64,000 nucleotides of DNA from NCBI RefSeq assembly GCF_002001015.1, contig NZ_MUNO01000022.1, positions 1 through 64,000 of the forward strand, in the 5' to 3' direction. This DNA is from Polaromonas sp. A23 (GTDB taxonomy: Bacteria > Pseudomonadota > Gammaproteobacteria > Burkholderiales > Burkholderiaceae_C). How positions within the stretch are numbered: position 1 is the stretch's first letter; every line of letters starts with the position of its first letter. The notes beneath the pieces were generated by a model. It was not told where the DNA came from. It saw only the letters and a list, made by a program, of their open reading frames with translations, and ran no database searches. Positions 57,352-64,000 of this stretch are shown one piece after another. The translations under genes and the position numbers were made by a program.

Positions 57352-58872
57352 TCAGACTTTCTGAAGTACCAGGTCGCCTGCGTTGCCCTGCCCCGGCTGG
57401 CTTGCCAGCTGTTGGGCGCGCAGCAGGCTGCCAAGCGTGCGGTAGGCCCGCTCCACTTCGTCGGTAAATGCCTGGGTGCAACCCAGCCGCACAAAACCGT
57501 CATAGCGACCGGTATTTGAAAACATGGAACCCGGCGCGATGCGTATGCCTTCGCGCAGGGCCTGATCGAACAACACCGAAGACGAGGCGCCCGGCGGCAG
57601 TTCGACCCACAGGTTGAGCCCGCCCGGCGGAATGCTCAGGCGTGTGCCCGCCGGAAAGTGGCGGGCAACAGCGCGTGCCGCCTGTTCCCGCTGGCTGCGC
57701 AGGCTGGTCCGGAGGCGCTGGAGGTGGCGCGCAAAGGCCGGCGCCGATGCCCAGCGCGCAGCCAGCAGTTGGCCCCACTGCGCGGTATTGCGGCTTTGCG
57801 CAAACTTGAGCATGTACACACGTTCGTGCCAGCGGCCGGCGCTCATCCAGCCTTGCCGCAGCCCCGGGGCCAGCGTCTTGTTGAAAGACTCGCAATAAAT
57901 CACGTGGCCCGAAACGTCCCAGGCCTTCGCGGGCCGCGGCGGCGCGGGCGAATCGAGCAGCAGCCGGTACGAATCGTCTTCCACCAGCGCCAGCCCGTGT
58001 TTGCTGCAGAACGCGACCAGGCCTGCCTTGTGGCTGTCGGGCATCAGCGTACCCAACGGCATTTGCAGATGGGGCATGACAACCACGGCCTTGAGCCGCG
58101 GCTCTGTGCGCACCGCCAGCTCAAGGGCCTCCAGCGAAATACCGGTGCGCGGGCTGCAGGGAATTTCCAGCGACTTCAGGCCCTGCGATTCAATCACCTG
58201 CAGCAAGCCGTAGTAAGTGGGCGATTCCACCGCCACCACATCGCCCGGCTGCGCCACGGCGGTCAGGGCCAAGTGCACGGCTTCGGTGTTGCCGCTGGTG
58301 GCCAGCACATCCTGCGGTGCCAGGCGTACCCCGGCGTCCAGTGCGCGGCGCGCCATGGCTGCTTGAAACTCGGGGTGCGCGCCAGTGGTGGCACGGCCCA
58401 ATACCAGCAGTTCAGGGTGCTCCCGCAAGAGTGCCGCTGCACTGCGGTTCATGGCCACCACGTCGAAAAGCCCCGGCCCCGGCGTGGCGCCGCCTAGGTC
58501 CACCCGCACACCGGCGCGGCGGGCGCTGTCCAGCACCAGCGAGATGCGCTCATTGAGTCCAACATAACGATCGCCAAAGCGGCTCTGGTCGGCAGCCAGA
58601 GGCGTGCGCAGGTCCGGGTCGGCCAGTTCGGCCAGTGCCGGTGTCGCCGCACCCTGAACAAAGTAGCCCACTCGCGGCCTGGCCTCGAGCCAGCCGCGTT
58701 CTTCCATCAGGCGCAGCGTCTGCAATGCGGTCGACAGGCTCACCTCGTGGCGGCGCATCAGTTCCCGCACGGACGGCATCCGGCTGCCCGCCGGCAACGC
58801 GCCCTTGCCAATGGCCTCGCCGTAGTCGGCGGCCAGTTGCTGGTACAGCGGCAGGGGGTGGGGCTTGGCCAT
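57352..58872 (-). CDS. MocR-type GntR regulator with aminotransferase domain
   Basis: 506 residues from the ATG at 58872. The N-terminal GntR winged helix (LPLYQQLAADYGEAIGKGAL ... MPSVRELMRRHEVSLSTALQ, about residues 7-55) is fused to a fold-type I aminotransferase domain. The PLP Lys is in YCESFNKTLAPGLRQGW near residue 315 and the PLP Asp in LALVEDDSYRLL. MocR regulators sense PLP or amino compounds. It is divergent from the RidA gene, so the target may be that gene. Confidence 0.94.
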   Translation of the reverse strand: MAKPHPLPLYQQLAADYGEAIGKGALPAGSRMPSVRELMRRHEVSLSTALQTLRLMEERGWLEARPRVGYFVQGAATPALAELADPDLRTPLAADQSRFGDRYVGLNERISLVLDSARRAGVRVDLGGATPGPGLFDVVAMNRSAAALLREHPELLVLGRATTGAHPEFQAAMARRALDAGVRLAPQDVLATSGNTEAVHLALTAVAQPGDVVAVESPTYYGLLQVIESQGLKSLEIPCSPRTGISLEALELAVRTEPRLKAVVVMPHLQMPLGTLMPDSHKAGLVAFCSKHGLALVEDDSYRLLLDSPAPPRPAKAWDVSGHVIYCESFNKTLAPGLRQGWMSAGRWHERVYMLKFAQSRNTAQWGQLLAARWASAPAFARHLQRLRTSLRSQREQAARAVARHFPAGTRLSIPPGGLNLWVELPPGASSSVLFDQALREGIRIAPGSMFSNTGRYDGFVRLGCTQAFTDEVERAYRTLGSLLRAQQLASQPGQGNAGDLVLQKV

Positions 58873-59037
58873 GACTTGATCTTGCTTGGTACTGCTGTTT
58901 CGCAACAGATACAGACAGCGCCGAAATCAACCATAACAGAGGTCGCCAATCGCGCCTGATGCCCACGCGTTTCCACCCACTGTGCCTGTTGCGTCCGGGC
59001 GGTCCTCTTTACCCTTGAGGCAGGAGGTCAACACACC

Positions 59038-59526
59038 ATGTCAAATTCATCTTCACGGCACACGGCCCTGGACAGCTTCATCCAGACCCTGGGCTACAGC
59101 TTCGACAGCCCTATCCGCATTGGCGGCAACTATGTTTCCGTGGTGCAGGACGGCAATGTTGCCTGGGTCAGCGGCCAGATACCACGCGTGGGTGACACCG
59201 TTGTGGTCGCAGGCCGCGCCGGCGCAGACATCACGCTGGCACAAGCCCGGCTCGGCGCGCAGGTCAGCGTGGTTCGTGCGTTGCTCCTGCTGCGCCAGTC
59301 GCTGGGCAGCCTGGACCGCATCGTCCGCGTTCTGCGCATCAATGTGTTTGTCCAGTGCGCGCCTGATTTCACCCAGCAAAGCGAGGTGGCCGACGCCGCG
59401 TCGGACCTGCTGCACGCCGTGCTGGGCGAGGCAGGCCGCCACACACGAACCTCGCTGGGGGTTTATCAATTGCCAAAAAATGCGGCGGTGGAAGTCGACA
59501 TGGTGGTGAGCACAGATGTACCCTGA
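59038..59526 (+). CDS. RidA/YjgF family protein
   Basis: 162 residues with the RidA fold: GGNYVSVVQDGNVAWVSGQI near the start and, in the middle, VVRALLLLRQSLGSLDRIVR followed by INVFVQCAPDFTQQSEV, then TRTSLGVYQLPKNAAVEVDM at the end. The catalytic Arg of canonical RidA imine deaminases, usually RxSxG, reads RTSLGV here, so R and S are kept. It belongs to the longer YjgF-like subgroup. GAGGCAGGAGG precedes the start. The likely regulator is the divergent MocR protein. Confidence 0.9.
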   Translation: MSNSSSRHTALDSFIQTLGYSFDSPIRIGGNYVSVVQDGNVAWVSGQIPRVGDTVVVAGRAGADITLAQARLGAQVSVVRALLLLRQSLGSLDRIVRVLRINVFVQCAPDFTQQSEVADAASDLLHAVLGEAGRHTRTSLGVYQLPKNAAVEVDMVVSTDVP

Positions 59527-59845
59527 GCGCTCGCTACCGCCTGATCAGCCACTGAGTCTGCACCTGGCAGCCGGTGATGAACTCGTGTGCACCGCAGGCA
59601 TGCTGCGCCTGACCACGACCGGCCCCTGGTTGGGAGAAGCCTGGGCGCCACCCGCCCAGCAACTGCCCACCGGCCAGGCCTGGCGCGCCTGCGCAGACCT
59701 GTGGGTGAGGCTGGAAAGCGTGCGCCAGGCTTCGCGCTTTCGGTTAGTACCGGCACAGCTGACTACACAGCTGCCTGAAAAAGCGGGTACTGGCAGGCAT
59801 GAACCTGAAAGCCTGGCAAGCTGTCGGCCTGCTCGCGCGGCGTAA
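59516..59845 (+). CDS. DUF2917-like small protein
   Basis: 109 residues overlapping the RidA stop by 11 bp. The segment SLHLAAGDELVCTAGMLRLT and GQAWRACADLWVRLESVRQA resembles DUF2917 proteins, small beta-rich proteins of unknown function in Burkholderiales. The last 15 residues run out of frame through an amidase remnant (59799 onwards), so the natural C-terminus may have been lost. Moderate confidence. Confidence 0.6.
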   Translation: MYPERSLPPDQPLSLHLAAGDELVCTAGMLRLTTTGPWLGEAWAPPAQQLPTGQAWRACADLWVRLESVRQASRFRLVPAQLTTQLPEKAGTGRHEPESLASCRPARAA

Positions 59846-59963
59846 AGTCAAGGCCGTCGACCTGGTTCGCGCCTGTCTGGAGCGTATTGCCGGACGCGAG
59901 TTTCAGGTCCAGACCCTTGCGCACCAAAGCGGATTTTTGACCCTTTCCTTGCCACGGCATTGA
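59799..59963 (+). pseudogene. 5' fragment of an amidase gene
   Basis: A 54-codon frame whose middle, KVKAVDLVRACLERIAGRE plus FQVQTLA, matches the N-terminal helix pair of amidase-signature enzymes (SAVELVRxxLxRI...NPxVQA pattern). It then loses homology and stops, so the Lys-Ser-Ser catalytic region is absent. It looks like a deletion remnant between the DUF2917-like gene and the protease-like gene. Confidence 0.6.
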
Positions 59964-60014
59964 AATAGGCGCATTCTCGAATCGCAGTTTCTTCTGCAGC
60001 TTCGGGAGTCTGTC

Positions 60015-61061
60015 ATGTGTTCACTTCGTCACTGGCTCTACATCCTTCTTTCCAGCGCGCTGCTGGCCACGTCGCCCGTCCAGGCCGCCACCGCGCAGCC
60101 CTTAGCCACGCAGCAAATGATCGACGCGCTGGCAAAAGCCAACTCTTCCGTCGTGGGTGTGCGTGTGACTGCAGCCGAAGGCGCACGATCAACCGAAACC
60201 CTGGGCGAGCGCCGCAGCGGCTCCGGCGTGGTCATCAGCCGCGATGGCCTGATTCTGACCATCGGCTACCTGATGCTGGAGGCCGAACAGATTGAAGTCA
60301 TCACCCAGGACAACAAGACCCTGCCTGCACGCGCCGTGGCCTACGACCTGGCGACCGGCTTTGGCCTGCTTCGCTCGTTGTTGCCCCTGCGGGAAACCGG
60401 CGTGGCGACACTGGGCAGCAGCCAGGGCCTGCAGCCCGGAGACTCGTTGATGGCCGTCACCGGCCCGCAGGCCACTGACGATGGCGGCGTCAGCATGACG
60501 CAGCTGGTCAGCAAGCGCGCTTTCTCCGGAAACTGGGAATACCACATCGACACGGCGCTCTTCACCAGCCCGCCCGTGCTGTCCGGTGGCGCCAACCACA
60601 GCGGCGCGCCGCTGTTCAACCAGAAAGGTGAGCTGGTGGGCATAGGCTCGCTGCTGGTGTCCGACGTGACCGGGCAAAACCGGCGCCTGCCGGGCAACAT
60701 GTTTGTGCCGGTCGATTTGCTGCGTCCCATCCTGGCCGAAATGCAGCAGTCAGGGACCAGCCTGAAAAGCCGCCGTCCCTGGCTGGGCCTGAACTCCAGC
60801 GACCAGGGCGGACGCATCCAGGTCATGCGGGTCAGCAAGGACAGCCCGGCCGAGCTGGCGGGGCTGGAAGCCGGCGACGTGGTGCTGGCCGTGGACGGAG
60901 CCAAAGTCACCACGCTGGCAGACTTCTACAAAAAGCTGTGGGACCGGGTGGCACCGGACGGCGAAATCTCGCTGACGGTATTGCAAGGCGCGGACGTCAA
61001 AACCATTGTGCTCAAGGCCAGGGACCGCATGCAGACGCTCAAAAAACCCTCAGGAATCTGA
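60015..61061 (+). CDS. HtrA-like (S1C) protein with PDZ domain, probably catalytically impaired
   Basis: 348 residues with a signal peptide (cleaved near VQAA). A trypsin-like domain (about 40-240) retains the Ser region (GANHSGAPLFN) and the Asp region (YDLATGFGLLR), but at the catalytic His position the usual TxxHV is replaced by LTIGYLMLEA, with Tyr where His is expected. A PDZ domain follows (RPWLGLNSS ... SPAELAGLEAGDVVLAVDG, about 255-340). It could be a chaperone or binding protein. The spacing of the preceding gene suggests its own promoter. Confidence 0.88.
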   Translation: MCSLRHWLYILLSSALLATSPVQAATAQPLATQQMIDALAKANSSVVGVRVTAAEGARSTETLGERRSGSGVVISRDGLILTIGYLMLEAEQIEVITQDNKTLPARAVAYDLATGFGLLRSLLPLRETGVATLGSSQGLQPGDSLMAVTGPQATDDGGVSMTQLVSKRAFSGNWEYHIDTALFTSPPVLSGGANHSGAPLFNQKGELVGIGSLLVSDVTGQNRRLPGNMFVPVDLLRPILAEMQQSGTSLKSRRPWLGLNSSDQGGRIQVMRVSKDSPAELAGLEAGDVVLAVDGAKVTTLADFYKKLWDRVAPDGEISLTVLQGADVKTIVLKARDRMQTLKKPSGI

Positions 61062-61075
61062 ATATCCAGTGAAAT

Positions 61076-61131
61076 ATGCCTCCAGCCCTTATAAATCGGG
61101 CGCTGACAGCTCCTGAAACAATAGCAATCCG
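61076..61131 (-). repeat. family A repeat, copy 14
   Basis: On the minus strand: GGATTGCTATTGTTTCAGGA, then GCTGTCAGCGCCCGATTTAT and AAGGGCTGGAGGCA, an almost perfect match. It lies between the HtrA-like stop and the stop of the convergent secretion gene. Confidence 0.87.
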
Positions 61132-61147
61132 GCCATCAGAATGACAA

Positions 61148-62866
61148 TCAGAACCGGTAACCGATCTCGGTCCACACACGTTTTGACTCGGCAGCTTTGA
61201 CCAGCTCGGGCATTGCCCCAACAGGGGTCGCTAGGTAAGCCCGGGCTCGCCACTGAAGCCCGGTCCAATCAAGGCCGACGCCTGCTCCGCTCAAACTCGC
61301 GCTATTGGTACCGGTCGTCCAGGGCCGCTGATTGACTGTCAGATGTGCGCCGTCCCAGAACGCCAGCGCCTGAAGTTTTCCACCGCCTGTCTGCCCCAGG
61401 TCGTATCGAAACTCAATGCTTGCGCGAATGCCTTTGTCGCCCGACAGTGCACCCACATCGTAGGCACGCACGGAGTAAGGCCCGCCCGCGGACATCTTCT
61501 GCGACGGATCGAGATTGGTACTTGCCCATTGGCCCGTCCATGACACATACAGCGAGCCTTTCTGCCCCCAGCGCTGCAGGCGGGCAAAACCCAGGTTCAC
61601 TTTCGAAAACGCACCTTGTGTTCTTGACGTTGCCGCATCGGCCAGCTGCGCTTGCGCGTCATCAAAACCCACCCGGCCGCTCGTCCACCCCAGGCTCCAG
61701 GTGTTGATGCCACCGGACATCAGCGTGTCCCGCCAGTCCCCGGTCAGGCCTGCGGTCAAGCTGTCGAGATGCCGGTCCGTCTTCATGTCAATGAGGTCAA
61801 TGTGCTCGCGCAGCTGCGTGCTGTCGTACTGGACTTGTCCATAGAGATTGGCATCCGGGCTTCGCACCAGCGGATGCCTGGCCCAGAAACTGCCGGTTTG
61901 GGCAGACCCATGCGCCTCGAGAGGCTCCAGGAACCCGCCAAGCTTGTAGCTCAGGGAGGAATAAGCGGCTCCTGCGCGCGTGCCCTGGCCGTTGAGCAAG
62001 GTGTCGTAGCTGGCGCGTCCATAGTTCAACCCCGGGCCGGAACTCAAACCCGCCAGGCTGAGAACATCGCCGTGCTGCAAGGGGTTGATGAAGTTCACCG
62101 TGCCGCCCAGGCGGGCTTTTCCCGTGTAGCTGTTGCCGTAACCGTCGAGCGCCAGGTTTCCAGTCGTCCCCGGGCCGGGCGAGGCATGAATCATCAAATC
62201 GGATGCGCCCATCTCGTCACCGGGTTTCAAGACCGCCTGCACAACAACACCAGGTATGTCCGACAACAGCAGCAATGACTTGTCCAGCGCCGCCTGGGTG
62301 ACCGGCTGCCCAATTTGCAGCGGCGCCGCCGTCGCCTGCAACAACACGTCATTCACGCGGGTCTGGTTATCGATGCCCACCCTGCCGTAGCGTGCCTCGA
62401 TCACCAGCAGGCGTACAACGCCAGCCTGGATCACTTGCGCAGGCACCACGGCCCGCGCAAAGGTATGGCCCCGGGCGTGGTAATACTTGCCTATGCGCGC
62501 GGCCAGTCCGTCTAGCTGGTCCAGCGTCAGTTTTTGTCCCTCGGCCTCGGCCACCAGTGCATGCAGGGCAGCCGTCTCGAAAAGGGTGTTGCCCAGGACC
62601 TTGACCGCTTTGACGTCCACCGGAATGGCCGCGTTTTCTGATGACGCCTGGGCATCCTTCTCTTTGCTGACAGACAACCCTGTTCCGCCGAACGGCTGAA
62701 CGGGTCGCTCGGGCGGCTGGATTTGCTGCAGGACGGAACCGACACCCACAGGCGCCGGGCCAGCCGCCTGGGCCGTCAGCAGGGGTGTGGCGACCAGCAA
62801 CCCAGTGGCCAGCCGCTTCAGGCAGGAAATTTTCACGGGAGACATGCCCGCAAGCCGGTAACGCAT
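61148..62866 (-). CDS. two-partner secretion outer-membrane transporter (FhaC/ShlB family)
   Basis: About 572 residues from the ATG at 62866; the frame stays open to 63040, and MSPVKISC at 62845 is another start. A signal peptide ends near LTAQAAG, then come POTRA-type domains (VKVLGNTLFETAALHALV ... GKYYHARGHTFARAVVP) and a C-terminal barrel with the secretion motifs GGPYSVRAYD and GIRASIEFRYDL, ending in YRF. It secretes large beta-helical exoproteins across the outer membrane. The exoprotein gene ends 16 bp inside the frame upstream, so the transporter follows its substrate. Confidence 0.92.
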   Translation of the reverse strand: MRYRLAGMSPVKISCLKRLATGLLVATPLLTAQAAGPAPVGVGSVLQQIQPPERPVQPFGGTGLSVSKEKDAQASSENAAIPVDVKAVKVLGNTLFETAALHALVAEAEGQKLTLDQLDGLAARIGKYYHARGHTFARAVVPAQVIQAGVVRLLVIEARYGRVGIDNQTRVNDVLLQATAAPLQIGQPVTQAALDKSLLLLSDIPGVVVQAVLKPGDEMGASDLMIHASPGPGTTGNLALDGYGNSYTGKARLGGTVNFINPLQHGDVLSLAGLSSGPGLNYGRASYDTLLNGQGTRAGAAYSSLSYKLGGFLEPLEAHGSAQTGSFWARHPLVRSPDANLYGQVQYDSTQLREHIDLIDMKTDRHLDSLTAGLTGDWRDTLMSGGINTWSLGWTSGRVGFDDAQAQLADAATSRTQGAFSKVNLGFARLQRWGQKGSLYVSWTGQWASTNLDPSQKMSAGGPYSVRAYDVGALSGDKGIRASIEFRYDLGQTGGGKLQALAFWDGAHLTVNQRPWTTGTNSASLSGAGVGLDWTGLQWRARAYLATPVGAMPELVKAAESKRVWTEIGYRF

Positions 62867-63023
62867 CACAGCGGACGGCAAATAGGCCAAATCAGCATGG
62901 CCATAGAGAAAAGCAAACCTGTTTATTTTTTTATCCAACACTGCTGCCAAGCGCCAGACCTGCCAGTAACAGCGGTTCAGGCCAGCGCTGCCCTTCATGA
63001 AAAAAACCATTCGATGACCAGCT

Positions 63024-64000
63024 CTATTCCTGAGATGCAAACATATTTCTTCTCACCCTGACCCCACCATCAACAATGTGCAGCCGCGGGTCTTGTCCTC
63101 CCGCGATCGAGGTGTCCTTCGGCTTCTCGATGGCCGGTCTGGCGGCTGTCGGTTCTTTTCCATCTCTTGCATCGGTGCTCGCGATGTGAATGACCTGAAG
63201 GGTCGATGACGCTTCGGGTACTTCGGATTTGGCACGTGCTTCGTCCTGGGCTTGCTGCGTGGCGGAATCCACGCCACGCCCGGACGTCGCTGCCGACGCG
63301 GACGCAAATGCAGATGCAGGCGTAGAACCGGTCACGGGTACCGGTGCGGGAGTAATGGCAGCGGTCAGGCCAGCGGGCTGCACCACGGTGTAGTTGGCTG
63401 CGTCAGCGCCGCCCAAAGTGAAACCGGTCACAGCCACACTTTTGCCGTTGCCCACATTCGCGTTGGCGAAAGCACCGCTGCCGATGCCCCCCACCGTCAC
63501 CACATCGGTGCCCAGCGCTGCCACATTGGCTGTGCCATTCAGCGTGGCTGCGGTTGTACCGTCATATACCTTGTTGGCTGCGCCCACGCCGGTGACAGCG
63601 AGGCTGGCTGGTGTGATGCTTGCCGTGACGCCGACAGGTTGAGTAATGACATAGTTGCCCGCATCGGTACCGCTGAGGGTATAGCCAGTGACAGTCACTG
63701 CCTTGCCATTGCCTACGTTTTTGTCGGCAAACGTGCCGCCGCCTGTACCACCCAATATCACCGTGTCACCGGCGAAAGCCGCTACATTGGCCGTGCCGTT
63801 GAGGGTAGCTGCGCTACTGGCGTCGTACACCTTGTTGTTCGCACCAATACCAGTGACAGCGAGGCTGGCTGGCGTGATGTTCGCGGTCAGGCCACTGGGT
63901 TGCACAACGGTGTAATTACCCGCGTCGGCACCACTCAAGACATAGCCGGTGACAGTCACGGTCTTCCCATTGCCCACATTTTTGTCGACAAATGCGCCGC
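63024..64000 (-). CDS. 3' end of a YDG-repeat filamentous exoprotein (partial)
   Basis: The gene runs off the window, so only about the last 325 codons are seen. They encode at least three YDG/MBG-type repeats of 87 residues, each containing NKVYDGTTAATLNGTANVA-like and VGNGKxVTVTGYxLSGxDAGNY blocks. A charged tail (about 110 residues) follows, rich in Ala, Ser and Lys, ending RRNMFASQE. Such proteins are usually hemagglutinin-like TpsA exoproteins with an N-terminal TPS domain; here the adjacent FhaC-type gene supports that. The true N-terminus and size are unknown. Confidence 0.88.
   Translation of the reverse strand, partial: GAFVDKNVGNGKTVTVTGYVLSGADAGNYTVVQPSGLTANITPASLAVTGIGANNKVYDASSAATLNGTANVAAFAGDTVILGGTGGGTFADKNVGNGKAVTVTGYTLSGTDAGNYVITQPVGVTASITPASLAVTGVGAANKVYDGTTAATLNGTANVAALGTDVVTVGGIGSGAFANANVGNGKSVAVTGFTLGGADAANYTVVQPAGLTAAITPAPVPVTGSTPASAFASASAATSGRGVDSATQQAQDEARAKSEVPEASSTLQVIHIASTDARDGKEPTAARPAIEKPKDTSIAGGQDPRLHIVDGGVRVRRNMFASQE
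63357..64000 (-). repeat. 261 bp tandem repeats encoding YDG units
   Basis: Two complete units and one cut by the window end, about 261 bp each (e.g. GACAGCGAGGCTGGCTGG at about 63594 and 63855). Identity is high at DNA level, which suggests recent duplication or gene conversion. Confidence 0.85.

Overview
The window is chromosomal DNA from a high-GC Burkholderiales bacterium, most likely family Comamonadaceae (Polaromonas/Rhodoferax/Variovorax-like). The evidence is the aa3 oxidase operon with heme A/O genes and SURF1, DUF4148 and DUF2970/DUF2909 proteins, an RpoH gene behind a CIRCE element, a tripartite-tricarboxylate (Bug) binding protein, and two dispersed repeat families. Almost all of it reads as intact chromosome: no insertion sequence, prophage or CRISPR array is visible.

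Layout. 1-570: gene-free mosaic of dispersed repeats. 571-6075: ferredoxin, coaD, rsmD, a pair of M16 peptidases and ftsY. 6088-12627: a probable sulfolactate catabolic locus (YeiH-type exporter, GntR regulator, SuyA, SuyB, two stereo-complementary dehydrogenases, Bug receptor). 12771-14885: DUF962 protein, small membrane protein, CIRCE-rpoH. 14965-25436 (minus strand): respiratory block with ctaC, ctaD, a 37-aa assembly protein, ctaG, DUF2970, ctaE, SURF1, a SCO-like protein, ctaA, ctaB, SCO1 and a PhyH-type oxygenase, with a DUF2909 gene facing the other way. 25577-35394: housekeeping and signalling genes (comF, trmL, LysR, DUF4148, MaoC, ParA, Ser/Thr kinase, cyclase-FHA protein, TauE). 35626-39139: pcaF-pcaJ-pcaI with a divergent IclR regulator and a PcaU/PcaR-style operator. 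40347-48097: a self-contained ECF sigma-factor regulon. 48275-51994: cytochrome c4, then MoxR ATPase, membrane protein, GNAT and VWA protein. 52050-59526: tRNA-Arg, an ECF41-type sigma factor with its carboxymuconolactone decarboxylase partner, NUDIX, cysM, tRNA-Leu, TetR with a divergent enoyl-reductase-like gene, a MocR regulator and RidA. 59516-64000: small genes, an amidase remnant, a degenerate HtrA-like protein, and a two-partner secretion transporter with the 3' end of its YDG-repeat exoprotein.

The most notable signal is at 42106-45247. Seven copies of TTTGAACC-N16-CGACTCA, all with exactly 16 bp spacing, lie upstream of the ECF sigma operon (sigma factor, membrane anti-sigma, subtilisin-like protease) and of six neighbouring genes. 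Five of these encode secreted proteins of unknown function and one encodes a lipoprotein. This looks like a compact autoregulated envelope/secretion system, and I do not recognise it as described.

A second theme is repeat domestication. Two dispersed extragenic repeat families occur as in-frame coding sequence inside at least six conserved genes (ctaA, SURF1, SCO1, an M16 peptidase, a methyltransferase, a DUF1841 protein). In two of these the repeat supplies the hydrophobic part of the signal peptide.
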